From contig CAXKWD010000005.1 of the NCBI GenBank assembly GCA_964059195.1, positions 151,185,265 to 151,249,264 of the forward strand: a DNA stretch of 64,000 bases, written 5' to 3'. Below are positions 57,239 to 64,000 of this stretch, piece after piece. The notes under the pieces are model-generated. The model was given only the letters and a program-made list of their open reading frames with translations. It searched no databases and was not told where the DNA came from. Position numbers and translations under genes: made by a program. Each line of letters begins with the position of its first letter. The first letter of the stretch is position 1. Origin of the DNA: Ectobius pallidus. Lineage: Eukaryota > Arthropoda > Insecta > Blattodea > Ectobiidae.

Positions 57239-57854
57239 ATTTTATACCATGTAAATTTGTAATATCATTTGTATTGCCATAATCCATAACACGTAATTGT
57301 TCAGGACAGATAAATCAAGTCTATACTAGTCTATTCTGAAGTTAAGGAAATTTGTCTAACAGCGATAAAAGAGTCAATTCATATTGTCCAAAACCATGTT
57401 TATTCATGAAGAAGGCCTTACAATGAAATTCAACTTAAATGATTATTGTGTTTTTTTGTAAAAATAGTGTTAATTTACCTTCAAAAATCATTTAATTTAC
57501 TTTTGTAGTTTTTAAAATCTTGTTATTATTGTATGCTGGATCATCTTGTTCTCCTACATTTGTAGACAGCTGTCAATAAAAAGATTCCCCCCCGGTTTCT
57601 CAAAACATTTCCATCCAACGATCACCCTTCTATGCTTTCCATTACAAGTGGTTATGGCTGTATCTCAATGAACTTTCACTCCCACACAGTAGCTTACAGT
57701 AGCATTATAATATAGTGTTAAAGGAATTACTTCAGTAGTATTCTTTTCAAATTAACAGAGTACCGGTATTTCAAAAGACTAATTTAATTAATAAAAGAAT
57801 TGATGAGAGTAGCCCTTGAATTTTTGACTCAATATCACAACAATGGTGATCAAT

Positions 57855-58165
57855 TTCTCGACTGAATTGTAATGGGAGACAAGATGTGGGTTTTAAGTGG
57901 GAAATTTTTAGACATCCCGCTTACAGCTCTGATCTGGTACCCAGAAATTTTTCACAAAACTAAAGGACTTTTTGGGTGGCAAAGAGTTTCTAACTGTTGA
58001 AGACCTCAAAGTGGCAGTGACATCCTGGCTCAGGTCTTTGGTGGTGGAAGAGTACGACATCGGCATTGAAAGCTGGTACCATGTTACAATAAATGCCTTG
58101 ACAGCAATGGCGATTATGTTGAGAAATAGAGTAAGGGACTCTATTCTTGTAAATAAAGTTTTGTG
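57855..58165 (+). pseudogene. mariner transposase C-terminal fragment, frameshifted
   Basis: KWEIFRHPAYSSDLVPRNF matches the catalytic region although the third Asp of the D-D34D triad reads Asn. After frame breaks, GGKEFLTVEDLKVAVTSWLR and VEEYDIGIESWYHV follow. It abuts the 3' end of the gene at 58190. Confidence 0.85.
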
Positions 58166-58189
58166 TTGATATCTTTCATTATTATTTAG

Positions 58190-61100
58190 TTATGCCAAAT
58201 CATTCTTTACTTTCTGGATGACCTGTGTACATATTTGCCCGTCTTCACAACTATCCAAACTAATGAGATTGTCTGTTATACGAGCTCTGGCATTGAAAGG
58301 TGTTGTGGTAAGTGTTTTAAATTGCCTAGTGTTAGTGCTGCTATCTTGCTCAATAAAATGCAATAAAATACAATAACTGTTGATTAAACAGACTATGAAC
58401 AAAGTGTTTATGTTTATAAGTTTAATAATGTCATTTGTTGTGATGAAAAAAGACTTTGAACATAAACTTGAATGTATTTTTCTTCTCTGAGTGGGCACCG
58501 CCAATAAATTCCACAAGTCATGTTTCAGATAATTCCTTGCTAAACAGGCAAAACTTATCCTCTAAATTTTCTTAAGGAAGGTCAATTATCACCTGAAATT
58601 CAAGGGGTTGAATACCACCTAAGGATTGAAAACAGGAATAATCAAAGGAAATGAAAATCTGGTATTTACCTTAACATCCATCTTGAAAATCAAACTCATT
58701 CTCAAATCAGCATCCACCAAAACGTGAGCCCATAATGCTACTCCTCCCCACATAGCATCATAAGAGTTAACTTTAGTATATTCGTTATATGAATTAGAAA
58801 GGTAATAGGTCAAGGTGCAGGTGAAGATGTGCAGAACAGGATTGGGCAAAGCGTAAGGTAACCTAGAAAAATAAAAGAAACAGCGTTCAGGACATTTTCT
58901 CTAAACTAACCCAGACTTTTCAGGTATTGTACATGGTTAACGATGAATATTACTCCATTACTGCAAAATCTTGGAATAACATCAGGGGAAATATAGACCC
59001 ATACCTTTAACTGGGAAAAATAGTGTGAAGCATTTAATTTCTTCAAACCCTTTAAATCCATTGGTACTAATACAATAGTTCTGCAACACTTAAGTTATAT
59101 GTTTTTAAAATATTAAATACTTTTATTACTTCAATAATGCTAGGTGAAATCTTGTGCAGAGAAAAACTAATCTATATCAAATTATTCGGGATTCCAGCTG
59201 GGATAGGAGGTCGAAGTTGTCCAAGCTTTTGGCTGCTGTTTGCTCTGCAACAATGTTTTTGGAAGGAGTGAGATGTAGGTAGAGGGGGACCAATCAGGAG
59301 TGAAGAAATCAAAGGATGAAGTACAAGGCTGCTATGGATCAGAATATACGTGTTGGGCTTCCAATTCTGACCAATAGGAACTATGACACACATGAACCAA
59401 CATGTTATGAAGACTGATTTTCCTATAGAAGCCAAAGGCATAGTTAGTAAGTCCATCAACTCGACTACCAACTAGAGGAGCTAAGGTATTACTAGGCATG
59501 AAAGGGCCAGGGAATTTGGACTAGGGGAACTAATTTAGTCTTGGGATTCTTTAACATGCCATAAGTCTATGACACAGGACCCACACTTTAAAGTCTCTCC
59601 TGGGAGACTTTGTGCTCAGAATTTTTACACCCTGAAAAATCCATCCAATCATGGCAGCCAGATTTGAACCCACAACCTTCAGATCCAGAGGAGAGCATGC
59701 TACCGCTACACCACTGCAGCACTAGTCAAAATATACAGATTCAATTTCAGACAAAGGACACATTTTTTTTAAAGATTCTAAGGTCCTTAGTACATGTTCC
59801 AATTTACATACAATACTTTCTGATGTAAAAGCAACTTCTATAGATTGTGGCAGTTACAGTAATTTCTAAAAACATTTTTACCACTGATGGGAATAGGATA
59901 ATTATTAATGGGTCTACTAAAAATTGTTATCATAAGTTTAAGGATAGAGTATTTTATTATAAAATAATCAAAGTAATTAAAATAAATACAGGATGGATGA
60001 AATGATATGCTTCTTAAGACATACAAGTTACAAAAAGAAACTACGAGTACATGTCTAACATGCTTTTTCTGATGTTTAAAACTAAAGTCTAATGATCACA
60101 AAGATTGAGTATAATAAATACATACACACATAAGAGTAGGCCTAAAGCTTACTTCATACAACATGTTACAGTAGATCACTATTATGAAGTTGAAACAGAA
60201 ATAACCCAGTCGTGAATTAAATTTTACAGTCTAATTGTAAATAATTCACAATTCAACACATCACGTATTATTTAAACTATAGAAACTATTGGCACATATC
60301 TCTCTTCTTTTATACTACTAATACATTAACAAAGAATTTGTCTTACCTACTATTTCTGATGTATTTCATTAGGACAATTTCTTGTATGTAATTGCAGCTC
60401 TTTATTTATACTTTGAAGTCAAAAAAGGATTTATGATCAAAATGATTTGAAACACATAGCCATTTGGAGAGAAGGTATTCTGTAGTATTCAATTGGTAGG
60501 CATAAATATTTTTGTAAGTAAAAATCTCACCAGTAGAAGCACCTGTGAACTAAAATGATTTTACAACTTTAAAAAATAGTTATTTATGCATTGACAATGC
60601 CATGGTAGCTGAATAGCCGTTGCTTAGGGTGTTCATACAATAGTTTATGTTCGACCATACTATAATATGCTTATTGACCGCTGGCGTGGTCTTGTGGTTA
60701 GCGTCGCTGACAACAGATCCGTCGACCCGGGTTTGATGCCTGGTACCTCCTCGGATTTTTCTGAGGTAGGTAGGCCTGGTAGGGGTGCACTCAGCCTCGT
60801 GATTCAAATTGAGGAGCTACTTGATAGAGAAGTAGCGGCTCCGGTCATGAAAACCACCATTAATGGCCGTGGGTGTCGGCATGCTGACCACATGCCCCCC
60901 AATCCTGCCATCTGCCTGTGGTAGATGATGCAGCAGTCGGGTGGTAGGCCAAGTCCCTCCAGGGATGTAGCGCCACGGAGTTTAGTTTAGTTTATAATAT
61001 GCTTATTATATGTGATGTAACAGTATCTTAGTATCATGCATTAAAGTACAGATTTTCGTTGTAACACTAATATGATTTCGATTAATATCAATCACAGAAC

Positions 61101-61351
61101 AATCTTGAAACCTTGAGAGCTGCAAATAAAACTGTGTGATAAAACACTTGTATTAGAAATAAAATCAATTCTGTCCTTGTTAATTTTAATATGATACTAA
61201 ATTGAGTTCATTTCATGCAGTGAAGAATCATTGGTTTCAAGAAAACAGCCAAGAAAAAGCTTCGACTTGACTGAACGCCATCAGCTGCCATCTATTGCAG
61301 AAGATAAGAATTACGAGAACTTACTAACAGCTGAATGCTGAGTTCAGCCAT
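58190..61351 (-). CDS. Proposed four-exon gene of unknown family, about 143 residues
   Basis: Exons: 61351-61325 (ATG in AAAATGG, nine codons MAELSIQLL, donor TTA|GTAAGT), 60399-60347 (AAATAAAG acceptor, NYIQEIVLMKYIRNS, donor AG|GTAAGA, phase 2), 58862-58670 (TTTCTAG acceptor, phase 2 in, donor AAG|GTAAAT) and 58348-58190 (weak acceptor TTGAG, stop TAA). Phases agree throughout. The 64-codon third exon is the strongest: LPYALPNPVLHIFTCTL, SYDAMWGGVALWAHVL, DADLRMSLIFKMD. It has hydrophobic helices but no clear signal peptide. The last exon ends SCEDGQICTQVIQKVKN. An alternative acceptor four bases later (58344) would give a shorter C-terminus. I do not recognise the family. The second and last junctions are the weakest parts. 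Confidence 0.5.
59165..59738 (-). mobile_element. tRNA-derived SINE family S2, long copy
   Basis: On the minus strand: GTGCTGCAGTGGTGTAGCGG (A box), TGTGGGTTCAAATC (B box), GATTTTTCAGGGTG, TCATAGACTTATGGCATG, CTAGTAATACCTTAGCTCC, all matching 1740-2060, and then 300 bp more with no counterpart in the other copy. It lies in an intron of the gene at 58190-61351. Confidence 0.75.
60680..61000 (+). mobile_element. SINE family S1, best-preserved copy with (TTTAG)n tail
   Basis: GCTGGCGTGGTCTTGTGGTT (A box), CGACCCGGGTTTGATGCC (B box), body as in 38001-38300, then GAGTTTAGTTTAGTTT. It lies in the first intron of the gene at 58190-61351. Confidence 0.93.
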
Positions 61352-62061
61352 TTTCGTTTGTTTGATGATTCTAAAATCTTAACGTTTAAACATTTAGTTA
61401 TGGTCGAACAAAAACAATTATATGCAACTAGCCTATAACGGTAATTAGTATACTCGTAGGATAATTATGAGACTTGCTTTGCTCGTTTCATAAACATACT
61501 CATTTCTTAATAAATGTAATTATAGGATCATTGCATAATGTACTACTTTCTACAACTATACTGAACCAGGCTTCTATCTTTTGATAAGCTTGGCATCCTG
61601 GCTAAGTTAAATTTACTGTATGTCACTCAGACACTTAGACGCAATAACACTGCCGCAGAGAATCCTCAGATTCCAGTAATAATTCACAGAGAAAAGTTAC
61701 CTACTATAGAGACATTAAACTAATTTAATACTATCAAATTATTTTGAAACCTTTACACTTACATATGTTTGTTATACTGTATGTGCTCTATGAGCAATTT
61801 CTGTACCATTTTATACTGAATTTCTGCCAACTCCTGGAGTTTTCTTCAGCTTGGAAGACGACAATTACTGCAGACTTTTAACAGAAAGTAATCATATCAC
61901 CAGATTTGACAAACATTTAACACAATCCAGTTCTGAAAATTGCTAATTGATCCTGCCTGTAGTTTGAAATTTATTGATGAATTGGGTGGACTATATTTAT
62001 TCATGTAATTATTCCCTAGCTGTCTCTGAAAAGCAATCTTGCCTACTTATGTTTCACGTGA

Positions 62062-62089
62062 ATATATATTTATATATATATATATATAT
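62062..62089. repeat. (TA)n microsatellite
   Basis: A near-pure TA run with one TTTA interruption. Confidence 0.95.
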
Positions 62090-62590
62090 TTAAACTTTTT
62101 TCCCCTAAGACAAGGAAATTAGTCTCTCTCAATTTGACTGATCAAAAATTTAAGAAGTGAATTAACCTTACAGAAAACACTGGTTCACCAAAATTGCTTG
62201 GATTGGTGGATGTAATGCAAACAAACTCATCCTAGAAACAATGTTATTGTTAAGAGTCTAAAACTAGAGCCTCAGACATGAAAAATTTTTTTTTAGACTA
62301 TGCAAAAAAGGATATGGATGCTGAGTCAAGGTTTGTGTGAGGACATAATAGGCTGTCTAAGAATAATGAAGACGATTAACTGGAAAGGAGAGGCAATAGA
62401 GAAGAGTGGAGATACCTGCAGAAGGCCACAGAACTCGATGGTGAATAAGGGTAAGATAAGTCCAACCAAATCACCAATCTCCTTAAAATATTGGGCAAGA
62501 TTTCCTTGAATTCCTTTTCAAACTTTTTTCAGAACATGGATGTAAAGCATAAGTCTCACGACTCATTCACTCAGTTCAATCACACAACAT

Positions 62591-62822
62591 TTAGTACAAG
62601 TAATTCTTAGCTTCTGTTACAGGCTGACCGCACATGCCATGATGTTTCTTGGAAACAATCGACCGGGACCTGCAGTTTTCTATTTCCAGGAAGCAGTCAT
62701 TTGAATAAGTTTTGCCATCAGTTCCACAAATTGGATCATAATAGGGCGGGCAAATCCTCTGGCAGCCCTTGAACTGGAATCCTTGCAGACAGCGTTTCAT
62801 GGGTACAACAAAGATGTGTTTC
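62591..62822 (-). CDS. Kazal-type serine protease inhibitor, last coding exon
   Basis: After acceptor TTTAACAG the exon reads in frame to TAA (62593-62591). It holds one Kazal domain: [26 protein letters not shown], then FLEIENC and HHGMCG. The six Cys, the PxCGxDG(x)TYxNxC core and the C-terminal Cys fit the family, which blocks serine proteases by presenting a reactive-site loop. The P1 residue lies between the second and third Cys of the pattern, in the PPYYDP area. Arthropod Kazal proteins are usually secreted, in haemolymph, gut or saliva. The exon enters in phase 2, so a signal-peptide exon must lie to the right, possibly beyond the window; I could not identify it. Confidence 0.88.
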
Positions 62823-63842
62823 CTGTTAAAAAAGTAATAATCATTTATAACTAAGTATTACTATTAGACACAGTTCTACCTATAGGTGACAGGGTTATGG
62901 GTCCCTCCATCCATTTTGAATATAAAATGTGCTAGCAAAGAAAGTTATATAATATTTATCTATTCAAACTTCATGCGTTTGCTTTACTTGCTTGTCACGG
63001 TTTAGGTCAAGTTTGACGACATAGCCCTTGTGATTTTTCTGTGTGACTGGCTCTCATTCCTTTAACATTATCTTCTCTCCTAAAGATGAAGGAGAAAACA
63101 AGGTGGTGTTGTGACTAGTTTAATTTGTATAAGGTCACAGTAATGTTGCAACTTCACACAATTTGGCATTATCTACAGTTTTGAAGTCTTCTGCATGACT
63201 GGACGCATATCCACTACATGGGGTGGCTTGTATTAGTTAAGATATTTATATGCTCCCGCACCAACAGATTCTCCTTTTGGTATCACATTACATTAACATC
63301 TTGCCAGTAAACCCTATCCAGTTGCCAATTTGGGATGGGTGAATACAAAAGTGCTGTTTCCCTACCTCCTGCTAGAACTTTTCAAATAAGCTAAGGCCGG
63401 AAGTAAACACATGTTGAGTGTTATTGTGTGCAAAATAGATGTGCTAGTGTTCAATGTGCTAATGAGTTTTGTTCTTTGGTGTGTAGTGAAACTTTTTTTG
63501 TTACATAGTTTAAGCATAATTTATAGTAGGTAGTGAAATGAATGAGGTAAGATACTTACAAACTAAAAATCTAAATTTCAAGGATTGAGGATTACACAAA
63601 AAAAATAGGACGAACTTGAATAGAGCTTTCGTCTAGATCTAACTTGTAAAGATAAAAATGAAGCAAATAACATGTATTTTAATAAAATTGTGTACAAAAT
63701 ATTGGAGTGGATTTGCGGGTGCCCGATAACTAATGCATCATTTTGTTTTACAGCTTCTTTGGTGGAGAAGATGCATGGACTAAAACCGGTAGGAACAGCT
63801 TAAAACATTTACCTGGTAGAGGTAAGAAGCCCAGTTTGTTAA

Positions 63843-63845
<3 letters not shown>
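62823..63845. other. Region upstream of the Kazal exon; no further exon recognised
   Basis: No minus-strand signal-peptide-like exon was found. On the plus strand TTTTACAG at 63752 precedes a short open stretch (LLWWRRCMD or SFGGEDAWTKTG), too short to call. Confidence 0.4.

Positions 63846-63880
<35 letters not shown>
63846..63880. repeat. (TA)n microsatellite
   Basis: About 17 TA units. Confidence 0.97.
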
Positions 63881-63883
<3 letters not shown>

Positions 63884-64000
63884 AATTTTGTAGGGAATTT
63901 GAATTGGTGAATTGGGAATATTGAGATACCGGTAGATAGTTTTGAAAACCCAGGTGGTTTTAAAGGTCTCATTACTTATATTGCAGCACTTGACAATGTC

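Overview
This window is eukaryotic genomic DNA, almost certainly from an arthropod and probably an insect. The exons are short and bounded by GT/AG introns of 1-4 kb, the DNA is AT-rich, and it is crowded with P-element, hAT, pogo/Tigger, mariner, LINE and tRNA-derived SINE remnants. The palindromes TAGGCCTA and TACCGGTA recur throughout. A large-genome insect such as a cockroach or relative is my guess; nothing in the window proves the species.

Layout. 1-20 kb: no host gene that I can defend. It holds LINE and SINE pieces, a hAT insertion with a perfect 8-bp target duplication, a TIR element with a small transposase-like exon, a TIR element carrying six exact copies of one 12-mer, a hAT MITE, a pogo/Tigger remnant and several long foldback repeats. 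20.4-45.6 kb (minus strand): one gene of at least 12 coding exons whose splice phases all agree. It encodes a protein of about 1,111 residues: a helical N-terminal half, an Arg/Asn/Gly/Trp-rich low-complexity middle, and a C-terminal Schlafen AlbA-like domain. Its introns hold a P-element relic (31.8-33.5 kb), a TIR element that carries two phase-1 exons (29.5-31.5 kb), a small two-exon THAP-domain gene on the opposite strand (40.7-41.9 kb), near-perfect 100-bp hairpins and a fresh 280-bp duplication containing part of one exon. 46-54.4 kb: LINE remnant, SINEs and a cluster of related TIR elements containing a TATA-like motif and a 33-bp minisatellite, then the last exons of an SSNA1/NA14 gene (plus strand), whose terminal exon is duplicated. 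54.7-57.3 kb: SINE and a 1.5-kb hAT insertion. 58.2-61.4 kb (minus): a proposed four-exon gene of unknown family, about 143 residues. 62.6-62.8 kb (minus): the last exon of a Kazal-type protease inhibitor.

The host genes are not an operon and show no evident pathway link. SSNA1 is a centrosome/axoneme microtubule protein, the Kazal protein is probably secreted, and the Schlafen-domain protein is probably an RNA-acting factor by family analogy. The most unusual content is the multidomain Schlafen protein and the way transposon-derived material (cassette-like exons, THAP gene, duplicated exons) sits within and around host genes. All exon models come from reading splice sites and frames by eye; no alignment or transcript data were available.
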